From Zarea fungicola (taxonomy: Eukaryota; Ascomycota; Sordariomycetes; Hypocreales; Cordycipitaceae), in contig FWCC01000300.1 in NCBI GenBank assembly GCA_900169235.1, positions 104,318 through 168,317 on the forward strand: DNA of 64,000 bases, in the 5' to 3' direction. The notes beneath the pieces are model-generated. The model worked only from the letters and a program-made list of their open reading frames with translations. It ran no database searches and had not been told where the DNA came from. Both the position numbers and the translations under genes were made by a program. Of this stretch, positions 22,407 to 33,524 are shown piece by piece (the stretch's first letter is position 1; the number at the start of each line of letters is the position of its first letter).

Positions 22407-23896
22407 GGCTTAACAATGGTATGCAGTTTTTTGAGGCAGAGTAACTGAATTGTCTCGTCAATAGATGGCAGCTCTCTCCGACTTGCGTGTTGAGAACAAC
22501 CGAGGGGGACAATGTCGTTGCTCCTCCCACGGAATTCGGCTTATGGTGGCTTCATTATTGCGATATCAGTCTGCCCCAGTGTATCATTCTATGCGGAAGG
22601 ATCTAGTCATCTGGGTCTGCTGATTAGAGGCCATTTTTGGGTGGTCATGCATCCATCATCTTGAACATGCAGGTAGGCCGATTGGCTTACACCAAGGCGG
22701 GGCCGGCCGTTATGTCGGTTTTCACCCGATATGCGCCCTCCGGATTGTACTTTTGTTTTCATAATGAGCCATAATCAGTAACCAATATTCGGTTAAACTG
22801 TTCAAGTATTTGTTCTGGATTTCTAAGAGATACGATATATTTACTTAGAAGACAGTGTATGCGCAGAGAGAATCTGTGTTCTTGGCAAACTATGTCCGAG
22901 TTGCCATTGAAGAGGCTGGTGACCGTAGCGCGACGGATCAACCTAAAGGGATTCGTAAGGGGCCCCATAAGAGTTTTTATTATTATGACCTACTATTACA
23001 ACCAGCTCCTGAAATGTGATTATAGGCCAGAGAGGACGACATGCGGGACGTGGCTTGCTGTCTGTTATTAACAGACTACTGAGTCCGGTGGGGATTTTTA
23101 ACACTTCGATGGAGCTAAACTCCCATTTAAGCAGCGATTAATGCTGCCCAGTGGCTCTTGTCGGAAATCCGCCCTATTGGTCGCAGCGGGCAAACTTCAT
23201 GATTACTATATACCATCCAAGAGTTCTAGTTCGGGCCAGACCAAGATAAATAATAAGGTCCGACATCCAGAATACATGATAAGAACAGCCTTCGTAGCAA
23301 TTCAGGATATTCGTTTCCCAGTTCAAGATGAGACTTTCTCGATGCGGAAAAAAGACCCCTATAACTCGACCTGTCAACATTCTTCAGTAACCGGTAGTAT
23401 CCGTGACAGATCGTCCGTATATCCACACAGAAAATGCCTCCGTCCGATGGCATCTTTTTTCTTCCCTTTCTTCTCTTCTCTTTTCAAAGCTTATTACAAA
23501 ATTAAAATCATTTCGCTGATTGTTTTTAGATTTAATTTTAACTTTGCAGTCAATTTATTACTCGGCTCTGGCGTAAATCATAAGAAGGAGCCTCGATGAT
23601 AATTTAACTTCTTACGTCTTAGTACATTCCAACATCCCGAACGGCGCACATGAAGGGCAGAAAATAATTTGAGCAAAAAAGTAGTCAGGCTCTCAGGTAT
23701 ATAATAAACCCAGCTGTTCATTTAAATTGAAAATTGTGTTTGGAGTCTTAAAATCTGTTGTGAAGAATACCTTTCTTTCCGTTTTGGAGATCGATTACAC
23801 GTGACGCAGGCTGGTAGTGATGCCAAAACTTTGGGGCTGAACTAGCCTTCAATACTGTCGTTAGACTACATACATGCACCACGTTATCGGCACTGC
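22407..23896. other. AT-rich intergenic region
   Basis: About 1.5 kb upstream of both the aminotransferase (-) and the PPR-like gene (+), so it contains both promoters. It is AT-rich, most strongly at 23450-23760. A CACGTGAC motif occurs about 95 bp before the PPR-like start. No coding character is visible. Confidence 0.5.
23798..23803. promoter_or_regulatory. CACGTG E-box-like palindrome
   Basis: CACGTG followed by AC, about 95 bp upstream of the mitochondrial PPR-like gene start. It is a candidate bHLH (Cbf1-type) site by sequence only. Confidence 0.3.
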
Positions 23897-26587
23897 ATGC
23901 CCATGTATGCAGGAGTCACGGTACTACTCAGGGCGCGGACCTTTCGGTTCGCTGTTCCTCGAATTAGGACCGCCGCACAGAGACCGAGCCGACTTTCGCA
24001 GCAGGACTGTCATCTTCGCCTACAGCATCGAGAGTTTGGTTCTGCCGCGGACACCAGGCCGGCGCAGGAAAAGCCAAGGAAGGCCCTCGATGCAGCCAGA
24101 TCCGAAGACAACACAACATCATACCCAAATGGCACGGCCGCACTCTCAGTCGAAGTAGAACGCACCAATCATGCCCGCAATTCAGAAATACGTCATGCCT
24201 TCCGCGACTGGAATGACGAGATCTCGCAAACCCTCGAAGACGTCCTCGACAGTGCCTACATACCTCCCGCCCGCCAGTACCCGACAGCAGAGGCGACGGC
24301 ACTGAGCCTGCAACGAGCGCGCCGAATAGCACGCATCCGTGTCGGCCATGAGATTCTGGCACGGAAGGGGGGGAGCGCCCGCAGCCGCGGCGGCCAGGAC
24401 ACCTTCAACCTGCTCAAGCGCATGACGCAGCCTCGCGGCGAAAAGTCCGCCATGCATGCCATGCGCATCGTTCTGCCCAAATCTCTGGGGTTTGACATTG
24501 ACAACAGCAAAAGTGTCGGCTTCGTCGAGTCCACGACGGGCCTGGGCCGAAACTTGCGCATGACAAGTGACCGGGACAATGCCACGGCGGTGGTCCTCCG
24601 TGGCGAGAGCGCTGCGCTGGCCAAGGCGGCGGACGAGCTCATCAAGGCGTGCCGTGACGTGCAGATTTTCAAGCTGGGCGAGGTGACCACCCTGGACTAC
24701 GCGGCGAAACGCCTGTGGCCAATGATTGAGGGTGCCGAGGACGGCGACTCGATCGTTCCGTCAAATAAGATGGAGAATGTCTGGTTGCACAAGGAACAGG
24801 AAGAATACTGGGTTGACTCGGCGTATGAAAAGACACCCCGTCCGGCCGAATGGACCAAGGCGTCGTTTGATACTTTTATAACGGCCCTGATCTACGGCCG
24901 CCTAAAGCCTGAGCTGGCCATGTCTATCTACCGCCGTCGCTTCTTTGACACGGATGGCGTGCGTGTACGCATGATCATGGACGCCTTTGAAGATCCCGAA
25001 ACCAGAGCCTACATCACAGCACCTGTTCTCAAAATTGCGCTGCAATTCATATCCACCCGCGGCGGCCACAGAGCCAGTGCCGAGCGCCTTCTTGCGCAGG
25101 CAGAGCGATGGGGCGTGCCCCTAGACACGGATGTCTACAACATTCTTCTGGACAGCTACGTCCACACGCACGACGTCCGCTATTTCCACAAGCTCCTCAT
25201 CAAAATGCGCGAGCGTTGCTTCTACCCAAACGCGCGCACGTGGCTCATCTTCCTCGGCCTCGTACAGCGAGACGATATGCGCCGACAAGTTGAGTCCGCC
25301 ATGTTTGATCTAGGCTTCTTCCAGGACCCGGGGACGCGACGGAGCGTGAGCGTCATGATGGCTGGCTTCCATGCCTACGAGGCGTTTCGCGCGGGACAGC
25401 CTCTGCGTGTCTTTCTGGACAAGAATATCCAACGCTTTGGCCCAGAGTGGCTCACCGTGGACACTGCCAACGCCACGCTGCGCGAGTTCTTCCTCTTCCA
25501 CCAGAAGAGTGACACGAGCCGGCGGTATCACGACTACCGTATTCTTGTTGACCGTCTTTGCGAGGACAATGGGAAGCTCGACATAAGCACAGTCAACATT
25601 GTCCTGGAGCACTGCGCTCAGCCGTATGTGCAGGACTGGGAGTCGGCGCTGTGGGTGCTGGATAGGATGATCGCTAGCGGAGAAGGAGAGGCGGTTATCC
25701 GCAAGCGCGGCCCGTTGGCACCGAATAGAGATTCGTATTATAACATTATCAAGCTCTGCATGTCAACACACAGCTCAGCAGCGCTTGGAGCAACTATTTT
25801 CTACGCCATCAAAAATCGCCAGCTTGTCGGCTTCGCGCGCAAGTCCGTCTCGAGGACAGTCATTGGCAAAGACGAGGATGTATTTTGGTGCGAGCGCAAG
25901 CCAAGGATGCTGTCACGCGCCATGGCAGATATGCTCCGAAGCAACCCCGTGTCAGAAAAGGCACATGCCGTGGCCGGGCTCGAGTTTGCGGTGCTGGAGG
26001 GGACAAAGGGCTATATACCCGCGGTTGAGCTGGTCGATGTGCTGCGCAAAGCACTGGACCTGGATCGCCAACACGAAAGGGCGGCCGCTGCCGCAGCAGC
26101 CACGACACCGTTGGCAACAAGAGAAGGAGCCGAAGCAAACGTGGCAACTGTGGATGGAGCCGTAACTATTTCACTGCTTGACGTGACTAAGGAACAGCGA
26201 GCCGGCATTAAGGTGCGGCTGGATGCCACCTTTGATACACGCCGAATGGTACGGTACAATCAGACGCCCAAGACGGCCGGTCCCGCAGAAGCTGTTGCCG
26301 AGAAGCCGGTCCGCATAAAGACAGCCGGCCAGCGGAAAGCGGACGGCAGCAACAGTGGCAGCGCGTGGCAGAAAGGCGCAAAAGCACATCTATACAAACG
26401 CCAAGGGAAGACATCAAATACGATAAGCAAAAATGAAGGCGGCAGCAAAGAAGATATCAAAGAAGAATCAACAACAGTGCCATACGAGTCCAAAAGTGAT
26501 AAGAACAGCCCCAAAGATTATGACAAGTTGGGGAAGACAAAGGACGGTGATCATCCACTTGTGAAGTATCTGAATTCATTACCATAA
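23897..26587 (+). CDS. Mitochondrial pentatricopeptide-repeat-like protein
   Basis: A single 896-aa frame. The first 60 residues are rich in Arg and lack acidic residues (MPMYAGVTVLLRARTFRF...), typical of a mitochondrial targeting signal. Around residues 180-270 there is a segment with AVVLRGESAALAKAADELIK that resembles the KH-like modules of fungal mitochondrial RNA proteins (inference). Residues about 380-700 carry helical-pair repeats with PPR character, such as VPLDTDVYNILLDSYVHTHD, FYPNARTWLIFLGLVQ and LAPNRDSYYNIIKLCMST. The C-terminus is Lys/Ser/Asp-rich and low complexity. PPR proteins bind organellar RNA to guide processing, stability or translation. I cannot assign a specific transcript target or orthologue. 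It is convergent with the PP2C gene. Confidence 0.85.
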   Translation: MPMYAGVTVLLRARTFRFAVPRIRTAAQRPSRLSQQDCHLRLQHREFGSAADTRPAQEKPRKALDAARSEDNTTSYPNGTAALSVEVERTNHARNSEIRHAFRDWNDEISQTLEDVLDSAYIPPARQYPTAEATALSLQRARRIARIRVGHEILARKGGSARSRGGQDTFNLLKRMTQPRGEKSAMHAMRIVLPKSLGFDIDNSKSVGFVESTTGLGRNLRMTSDRDNATAVVLRGESAALAKAADELIKACRDVQIFKLGEVTTLDYAAKRLWPMIEGAEDGDSIVPSNKMENVWLHKEQEEYWVDSAYEKTPRPAEWTKASFDTFITALIYGRLKPELAMSIYRRRFFDTDGVRVRMIMDAFEDPETRAYITAPVLKIALQFISTRGGHRASAERLLAQAERWGVPLDTDVYNILLDSYVHTHDVRYFHKLLIKMRERCFYPNARTWLIFLGLVQRDDMRRQVESAMFDLGFFQDPGTRRSVSVMMAGFHAYEAFRAGQPLRVFLDKNIQRFGPEWLTVDTANATLREFFLFHQKSDTSRRYHDYRILVDRLCEDNGKLDISTVNIVLEHCAQPYVQDWESALWVLDRMIASGEGEAVIRKRGPLAPNRDSYYNIIKLCMSTHSSAALGATIFYAIKNRQLVGFARKSVSRTVIGKDEDVFWCERKPRMLSRAMADMLRSNPVSEKAHAVAGLEFAVLEGTKGYIPAVELVDVLRKALDLDRQHERAAAAAAATTPLATREGAEANVATVDGAVTISLLDVTKEQRAGIKVRLDATFDTRRMVRYNQTPKTAGPAEAVAEKPVRIKTAGQRKADGSNSGSAWQKGAKAHLYKRQGKTSNTISKNEGGSKEDIKEESTTVPYESKSDKNSPKDYDKLGKTKDGDHPLVKYLNSLP

Positions 26588-27423
26588 AATTAACGGCACA
26601 GGGCGTTCGGAATGGAAAAGAATAGATGAAAAACAGCAAACGGGCATCATTTTGTATTATATAACTTCTATGTATAAAAGAAACTCTAAATACCCCCTTG
26701 TAAAAGTAGTGAAATCAATCTTCGTGGCAAAACCATTGCAAGCAAAGTTGTCAACGGGATTAAAAGTAGTTCATCGTCGTTCTTCTTTTTAAACTCTTTA
26801 TAAACTTGAAAATACAAATCCGCGGTATCACGTTGCATCATCATCCGTCTTCCCCCCTTTACATGTAAAACAAAACAAAAAAACCGAGCCATAAGATATC
26901 TCATTTGTCTCAAGCAATTCACTCCCTCTCTCTCTTTTCCGTATTCTTCAAAGTTCATTCCCATTCCAGTACCAGTCAAGTCTTCTTCTCGAAAGTTGCC
27001 CCAACGACCGCCATCCAATTCTAAAAAGGTCATTTCATCGTCTCGTTTACTTCATTCTCAATCCACCGCTTCGGCTTTCGTTTAACATCAATTCACCCCG
27101 TCTTTGGTCTCACGTCTCTTTCTTTTCTGCTGGACAACTTGGCACAAGGACAGAAATCATGCCATGTCTAAATAAACCGACACTACTCCTTTAACAAATT
27201 CCGGGCTACATCCAGATATTTGAAAGTTGAAGAAAAACATAACAAGGGTTATAAGAGCATATTTCGCCGAAAAAAAAATAGAGATTTGAAGCCATGGAAA
27301 CGGAGTGCAGGACACAAAAGCGATGCTTGGAACGGTGGTTCTGAATGCCTCCGTCAGAGGTACAAATTTTACATTGGACCCCGTTGACGTGGTCATCGTC
27401 ACCCCGGTCGGTCAGATGACCAC
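26588..27423. other. Convergent intergenic spacer
   Basis: Contains the two 3' flanks. It is AT-rich with many T-runs on the minus strand (26780-26960, 27240-27290). No gene seen. Confidence 0.45.
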
Positions 27424-29511
27424 CTAGTCCTTCTTAATCTCTCCCGAGGCAGGCGCGTCTTTCTTTTCTTGGCTGTCGGCAGCAGAAGTGGACTTTGATT
27501 CGGCAGATTCGGTCGACTCGCTGGTGGTGGTAGGCTCCGTCTTTTCGGCCGTGGTGGACTTCGTGACTTGGCTCTCGAGATCCTTGTCTTCGTCGGCATT
27601 GTCGAACATTTCGGTATCATCTGAACCCGTAAGAACCTCTGTACCATCGCCAAGGAAAATAATTCGACCGCGAGACCCACCAACACCAAAGCCCTTGCTC
27701 TTGCCATCGGCATCCATTTCATATCCGCTGTCGCTATCCTCGTAGTTGTGGTGCACGCCAGGACCTCGGAACTCAGCTGATGCAATTATTTTGTCAGCCT
27801 TGGCGGTTCATCATGTCCCGCGGAAAAGAGAGTACCCGAGACACGGCAAAGGGAATGCACGCGGCTGGTCATAATCAGGAAGCCATACCATATTCGGGAG
27901 GCGCGCAAGGGCCGTCTCCGTTGGCGACGCGCTTGGCAATATCTTCGTACCATTGCTCCTTGGTCTTTCCGTTAAGGAAAGCGACAATGATCATGGTCAT
28001 GTTGTCACAGCCAACACCACCAGTTTCCGAGTTGGAAGCCAGGCAGTTGTCCATCATGTTTTCGCAAATCTTATCGAGCTCCTGCTTAGCAGCGATTCCT
28101 CTTCGGACGAACTCGACAACAGCTTGAGACGATTGACAGTCCCAGATTCCTACATTGCCAGGTTAGCCAGGCAACCATTTCGGTTGTCGTGCGTGTTTGA
28201 TGCAATTTTGAAGACTTACCATCGCAAGCAAGGACAAGGAACTCATCCTCATCAGTTAGATCGTGCTGCTCAACATCAGGGAAAGCAGTGACAATCTGCG
28301 CCTCTGGGGGGAGCTCAGCGACCTTCTTGAACTCGAAGTCGCCGATGGCGCGGGACAGGGCAAGATTGCCATTGACACGGCCAAAATCGACGAAACCACC
28401 AGCGGCAACAATACGGTTCTTCTCAGCCTCGAGCTGGGGCTTGTGGTCTTCGGAAAGAGGCTTTGCGCGGCCCTTGATGCCAAGAACGCCTCGGGAGTCA
28501 CCGGCGTTGGCCTGTGTATATTTGTTAGCCAGTTTGAGAATCTGGCTTGCACAGCCAAGGAATGGCGTTTCATAGACGTACCACATAAACTCGGTTGCCG
28601 ACAATCAAGCTGACGCAAGCGGTGCAGCCGGAGACCTCGTCCTCAAATCTAGGATCTAGGTGGCTGGTCAGCAAACCAAAAGCGTTTTATGCTGCAACAT
28701 GATTGACTCACCGCTAAGCATGGCTCTATCAGCTGCCAGGAAACCATCCTTGAGGGCCTGGGCGTAGTCGCCTTTCTTGAAAGACTCTTGTCTGGCAATG
28801 ATGTTGTGCAGGTTGGCACCACTGTATGTTGCTACTTTTTCACCACCATGACCATCGTATACACCGAAAAAAGACATTCGGGCATTCTTGTGGACTTCGA
28901 TATCTTCAGCGGTGGGTGAAGGAATCAGATCGAGGACAGTCGTGTCGGCATCTTCCATGCTAATGCGCCATCCCTGCATGGAGGAGACACCATAAGCGAG
29001 GCGGTCATCTTCACCCTTGGAGGAGTTCTATATGGCGGGAGTGGAAAAGAAAACAAAATATTAGCCATGACTCAATGCAAAGTTTTGAAATTTAAAGGCC
29101 ATGACTTGGGCCATCGGAGCAAAGGTATTGGTATCGGGTGGTTTGCAGTGGCGGACTGAATGCGGGGCACGTGGAGGAAGGGATTTCCAGGCCCAGGGCA
29201 ATAGTACCAGGGCGCAAGAGTCGAGCAAGGTAGAGCCATGTACAGCAGCGCAGGAACCGAAGTCTTCTTGGCATAAGCAAATGGAAGCTCTGCCGGTGCC
29301 AACTTTTTGCCGTTTCATACGTCTGTCAAGTCCAGGACTGTAGAAAACGCGGTGTCCGGCACGCGCGCAGGACATGAGGGGTTGCCAGGGACGACTAAAA
29401 CTCCGGCTGGCGCCATGCAGACGGGGGGAAAGATATAGGGCGAGAGCGGCGAGAGGGAAAGGGGGGAAAACACACCTTGTCAACGACCGGCTCTGAGAGG
29501 GTTTGACCCAT
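27424..29511 (-). CDS. Protein phosphatase 2C (Ptc2/Ptc3 type)
   Basis: Six exons: 29476-29511, 28712-29027, 28582-28655, 28220-28511, 27889-28149 and 27424-27776, giving 443 aa with every junction in frame. The first exon encodes [12 protein letters not shown], with an N-terminal MG that could be myristoylated. PP2C motifs are [26 protein letters not shown] (metal-binding Asp/Gly), [51 protein letters not shown] and [12 protein letters not shown]. The C-terminal 110 residues are a low-complexity Ser/Thr/Glu/Lys tail. The family are Mg/Mn-dependent Ser/Thr phosphatases that counter MAP-kinase and checkpoint signalling. The first intron is 448 nt, unusually long for this window. Confidence 0.96.
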
Positions 29512-30446
29512 GGCGACGGAATGGTTTGTTTCTGACGGGCGCGAGGGCAGCTAACGCGATAGTATGGAATTCTGTGGTTCACAGGTTGTCGTGGGGAGAA
29601 GGTGGGATGGATGGACAAAGCCGTGCGCGGGGCTGGCGGCCAGGGTGTATACGTGTGTGCGTGGTATCGTTTCTTTCCTTTCGGCGGGCGAAATAAACAG
29701 TTTGTTTGATTCAGAAAGTGATGCCGAAGTTCTCGCTCGCTCGACAAGGAAATGCGAAATTCAAAAAGAAGCTTCGCGTCGCAGTGTAAGAAGGGTAGAT
29801 GGAGGAAAAGCTGGCCGGCTTGCTCGAGGATAGAAGAGTGTCGAGTTTGCAGGGGGATGGGGAGCGGGATTAAGGACGGACCACAGGGGGATGATAGCCT
29901 AGCAAAGAAAACCCAAACCAGGGCACAAAGGCTGTGGCAGGGCTGTTGGCGTTGGAGAGTCAGTACCTGTACTAAGGTGGTAGGTACTAAGGAAGAGGTG
30001 ACTGTGAACAAGGCGCTGTAATTCGGCAGTGACGGACGCCTAAAAAGCTGCCCCAATCTCCAATCTGGGGCTAGAAAGATAGCTCGGCTTGGGTTGGTGC
30101 GTGCACTGGTGGCTGGTCTGGCACCTAGAAGACAGGAAAAAATTGAGATTTGAGGCGTTTGGGCGTTTGTAAGTCGTCAGGGTCCCCGCAGTTGCCTTGC
30201 AAAGCACCCAATCCACTAAAATAGACCACTAAAATTATCCCAAAGGAAATCTGCTTACAGCAAGTTCATCTTTCCACAGAGTAGAAGACATGCAAGGACA
30301 AGAAGCTTTCCCCGCTTCTGTGGGTTGGTTGGGTGCTGTGCTGGCTTTTTCGCCTGTGGCCGTTCTCAGCCTCTGTCGGCCAGCCCGCTAGCGGAAGAGA
30401 CAGGGGCCAGCAAGCCCTCTGTCTGCGATGTGAATTCGGTTGCTCG

Positions 30447-30464
30447 TGCCTACCTTGGTAGGCA
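30447..30464. repeat. Inverted repeat, 8-bp arms
   Basis: TGCCTACC and GGTAGGCA flank a 2-base centre. It is short and of unknown function. Confidence 0.4.
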
Positions 30465-31201
30465 GCTAGACTATTTAGCCCGCCCACCTGTTTGCTGGCC
30501 CGTCTGGAGGCGAGGTACGACAGAGAACAACAAGGTGTACAGATTACGAAGCACAAGAGCCGGACTTGCTCAATTTTTTTTCCTTGGAAGACTTGACACT
30601 CAACAATGAGCTCACCAGTCCCCAAGTAGACAAGGAAATTGTGTACCTTCCTTGCGCCATGCATCCAGCTGTGAGGGCTTCCACTGCTGCTACATGGCCT
30701 GTCAGCACCGATGCCGCATAATGCCGCAGAAATTCAAATTAAATACGAATTAGAAAAAATATATAGTTAAAAACTAGGAACCTTACGAGCATGCCTCCTG
30801 CTTATCACACACGCATCATGTGCCCCCAAACAGCACATGCAACCAAGGCAGTCTGGACGCAGTCGGAAATCCTTGCAACGTCCGCTTTAAACCAAACCTA
30901 CCTGACCACAAAGCAGCTCGTGCCAAAAATTTGAGATTCATGGTCGCACAGCATCTCATTACCATTTTTAGCACTTAATACGTACTCCGTATAGTTGGTA
31001 TTTAAAAGCCCACTGGCCCTGTCGGTCCACAAATCTATCGTCTAATCACGTTGGGGCAAGGGTTCCGGCTCCAGCTTTTCTAGCCCCAGCAAAATCCGCC
31101 CTGGCCTCCTCCGTGCTGATTGCGGTTTGTCCCCTGCAATGCCGGTCTGCAAGTGTTTTTCAACCCAGCCAACCAGTGTACTGGAGCACTTTTCATGTCT
31201 G

Positions 31202-31217
31202 TACGGAGTACTCCGTA
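31202..31217. repeat. Perfect 16-bp palindrome TACGGAGTACTCCGTA
   Basis: The sequence equals its own reverse complement. Half copies of the TACTCCGT word recur in other intergenic parts of the window (near 30983, 39133 and 41693). It could be a dyad protein-binding site or a remnant of a small dispersed repeat. Confidence 0.5.
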
Positions 31218-32000
31218 GGGTGTAAACATTTGATGACGGGCTTCTTCATCTGGAGATATTCTCTGCATTCCGCCCAATATATACAGATACCAACTCGGAT
31301 GGCAACCTGCAGTGCCACACACTACCACCACGCACACCACCCATTTCCCATTCAGGACGAAAGCCACTGAAGAGGCACAACGTCCCCCCTCCCAAATAAC
31401 AATACAGGGAAAAGAAAAGAAAAAATCTTCCAGGTCGCGTGTTCCGATGGCAGACCCTTAGTCTCGGCTTTCCAAACCCCCAGTCACTTTTGCCTAGCCC
31501 CACTCTCGTCAATCTCTGCCGGGGCCAATGCTACCCCAGCTTTTCTGCCTCCACGGGCCAAGTATGAATCTACTTATTTAATACTTGAGAAACTTGGGCG
31601 ATATTGTGCTGTGTGAACGACTGGTTGGGAAAAGAAAGCCAAAATTGATGAACATAGTGAGGGCCTTGCATAAAAGGTTTCATGAGCAAATAACATATCT
31701 TCCTGTCAAACCCCCGGTAACGATTTGATACTTCATAAACATATCTAACAGCCCATTTCCGAACCCCAATTTCAAATGCCAGCAAAATAAATAAGGCACC
31801 AAAAAGTACCACATTGGTATAAGTGCGCATATAGCGATAAAGATAAACATCATGTCTACAAACTTTTGTCTTGCCTGTTGCTCGCTTCGCCCTAAAAACG
31901 CCTCGGAATCCAAACAAAAACTATAAGCACATTTTTTGTTCCCATATATATGTACGTCATATCCTTTTTCCATGACTTTGTTCTTCCGTCACGCTGCTTG

Positions 32001-32966
32001 TCAGGCCAATGTATGTGATTCATTAGGGCTGTCCACTTCCCGAATGACAAAATCGTCCGGATAGGTCGGTCGGTACACGTCAGGGTATTGTCTACCGCGA
32101 TATGGACGATGAGTGCGGTGTTGGTAGCGTCTTCTCTGATCGAATTCGTCGCTATGACGACCGTTATGAGCCCCGCGATTTCTTCGTTCGAGCCGCCGCA
32201 CGCGCCTCGCATCCCATTCTCGCAGTCTTCGCGGGTTGGCAGGAGCAGCCGCTCTGGCACCACTACCAGCGAGCCCGATTTCGCTTGCGCCGCCGCCCAA
32301 TGGGGACGGCTTGACCATGCTCACCAGATCGTCCAGAAACGGAAACGGTATATCGTGATCCAGCGCATACATCCAATCCGTATAGTCTCTTGGCCGCGCG
32401 CTCTTTAGCCCTTCCAGCACAGACGACGTAAATAAGTGCTCCAGCAGCTCCTCCACGCTGCTGTTCCCATTCCCATACCGCGCCAGCAGGCGGAAGTGGC
32501 ACCGCTCCGCGTCTGCGAGGTATTGGTCCATCCCACTCGTGCCCGGTGCCAGGTACGCGTGCGTGAGATCGACAATGTCCCTGTGCGTACCGTAAGTCTG
32601 CTGCGGGTACGACTCTGGTTCCGCCAGGAGCGCCTCGAGTAGCGAGAGCGTCGCCTGCAGCGTCGCCTTCGCGACGGTCCACCCGCACGCCCAGAGCCGC
32701 CGGAGGACGGGCGGGGAGGTGCTGTTCATCAGCACCCGAACGGCGCGCTCCTGATCGCTCACGTACTGCTGTTGCTCGGTGCGGCTCATGGGGTTCAAGT
32801 CTGCCGCCAAGAGGTGTTGCAGGCCGAGTCGGTCCAGCTCGACGAGGACTTCCTTGTGCCACTTCTTCCACGTGGTGTGCCCACGAAGCTCTATGATCCT
32901 CGTATAGGGCTCACCCAGCCGCCCGTGGTATTGACGTCCGACCATGGTGCCGGAACGAAATGGCAC
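32001..32966 (-). CDS. Gag-like protein B, paralogue of the upstream gene
   Basis: A 321-aa single-exon frame. Its central part aligns by eye with the neighbouring gene at 33525-34682. Shared features include a WxxWH motif near the N-terminus (TTWKKWHKEVL), a CGW/HGW turn, and the strongly conserved block ERCHFRLLARYGNGNSSVEE, LLEHLFTSSVLEGLKSARP. This layout resembles the capsid region of Ty1/copia-type Gag polyproteins. No zinc knuckle is present; the C-terminal 80 residues are instead Arg-rich (RRVRRLERRNRG, RRRYQHRTHRPYRGRQYPD), which could bind nucleic acid. No protease, integrase or reverse transcriptase follows. The intact frame and unbiased GC-rich codons argue against a decaying element. 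Domestication is inferred, not shown. Confidence 0.65.
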   Translation of the reverse strand: MPFRSGTMVGRQYHGRLGEPYTRIIELRGHTTWKKWHKEVLVELDRLGLQHLLAADLNPMSRTEQQQYVSDQERAVRVLMNSTSPPVLRRLWACGWTVAKATLQATLSLLEALLAEPESYPQQTYGTHRDIVDLTHAYLAPGTSGMDQYLADAERCHFRLLARYGNGNSSVEELLEHLFTSSVLEGLKSARPRDYTDWMYALDHDIPFPFLDDLVSMVKPSPLGGGASEIGLAGSGARAAAPANPRRLREWDARRVRRLERRNRGAHNGRHSDEFDQRRRYQHRTHRPYRGRQYPDVYRPTYPDDFVIREVDSPNESHTLA

Positions 32967-33524
32967 TGCCTTTGCGTCGCCTCTTCCAAGGACAAATAGT
33001 GGCCCGTGAGCGTTGCTGCTTGTCGTGAAATTCGCTATAGGCAGAGGCCGGCAACAAGAGACTGTATGACTTTTGATGGCTGGAAAGGGGAGGTACGTGG
33101 AAGGTTGGTGTGTTTGGAGAAAACACTACGCACATTGATGTGAAGAGGAAGGCACCCGACAGAGAACGTCACTTTGTTGCCTGTTGAGAACTGCCAGCTG
33201 CACGCTGGCAAAGCCAAACGCAACGGCAAACAGTGGGCTGTCAAGGTGAATGAAATGGTATCTTGCACGACAAAATTAGCATCAAGTGAGAAAGTGTGAT
33301 GCTACTTTCATCGCACAACTGTTTTATCGCTTTCAAACGGATGATCTTTCACTATACACAAAAACGATTCGGATGCTGCTATAAATGGAAGTTCCTTCCC
33401 TTGGGGCATGAGAGAAATTCTCTTGTTTGTTGAAAAAATAATTAAATTTTGTCTTTCTTTCCTTCATCCTTTGTTGCTTTCTTCCCTTTGTCCTTTCTCT
33501 GATTCTCTCGTCCCTGCCTCATAA
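32967..33524. other. Spacer between the two Gag-like genes
   Basis: 558 bp with no open frame of note. AT-rich towards 33290-33490, presumably the promoter of gene B and the 3' end of gene A. Confidence 0.45.

Larger units (their letters stand above)
29512..32000. other. Gene-poor 2.5-kb region
   Basis: I find no convincing gene. Frames of 80-130 codons occur on both strands but have no motif. It carries a near-palindrome at 30447-30464, a perfect 16-bp palindrome at 31202-31217 and another copy of the CGTACTCCGT word near 30981. It separates the PP2C gene from the Gag-like pair and might include flanking remnants of a former element, but no long terminal repeat could be recognised by eye. 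Confidence 0.45.

Noticed and set aside
29061..30056. 331-codon minus-strand frame overlapping the start of the PP2C gene
   Set aside because: It lies in and upstream of the long first intron. It is Ser/Pro/His/Arg-rich with no motif and conflicts with the well-supported PP2C model.
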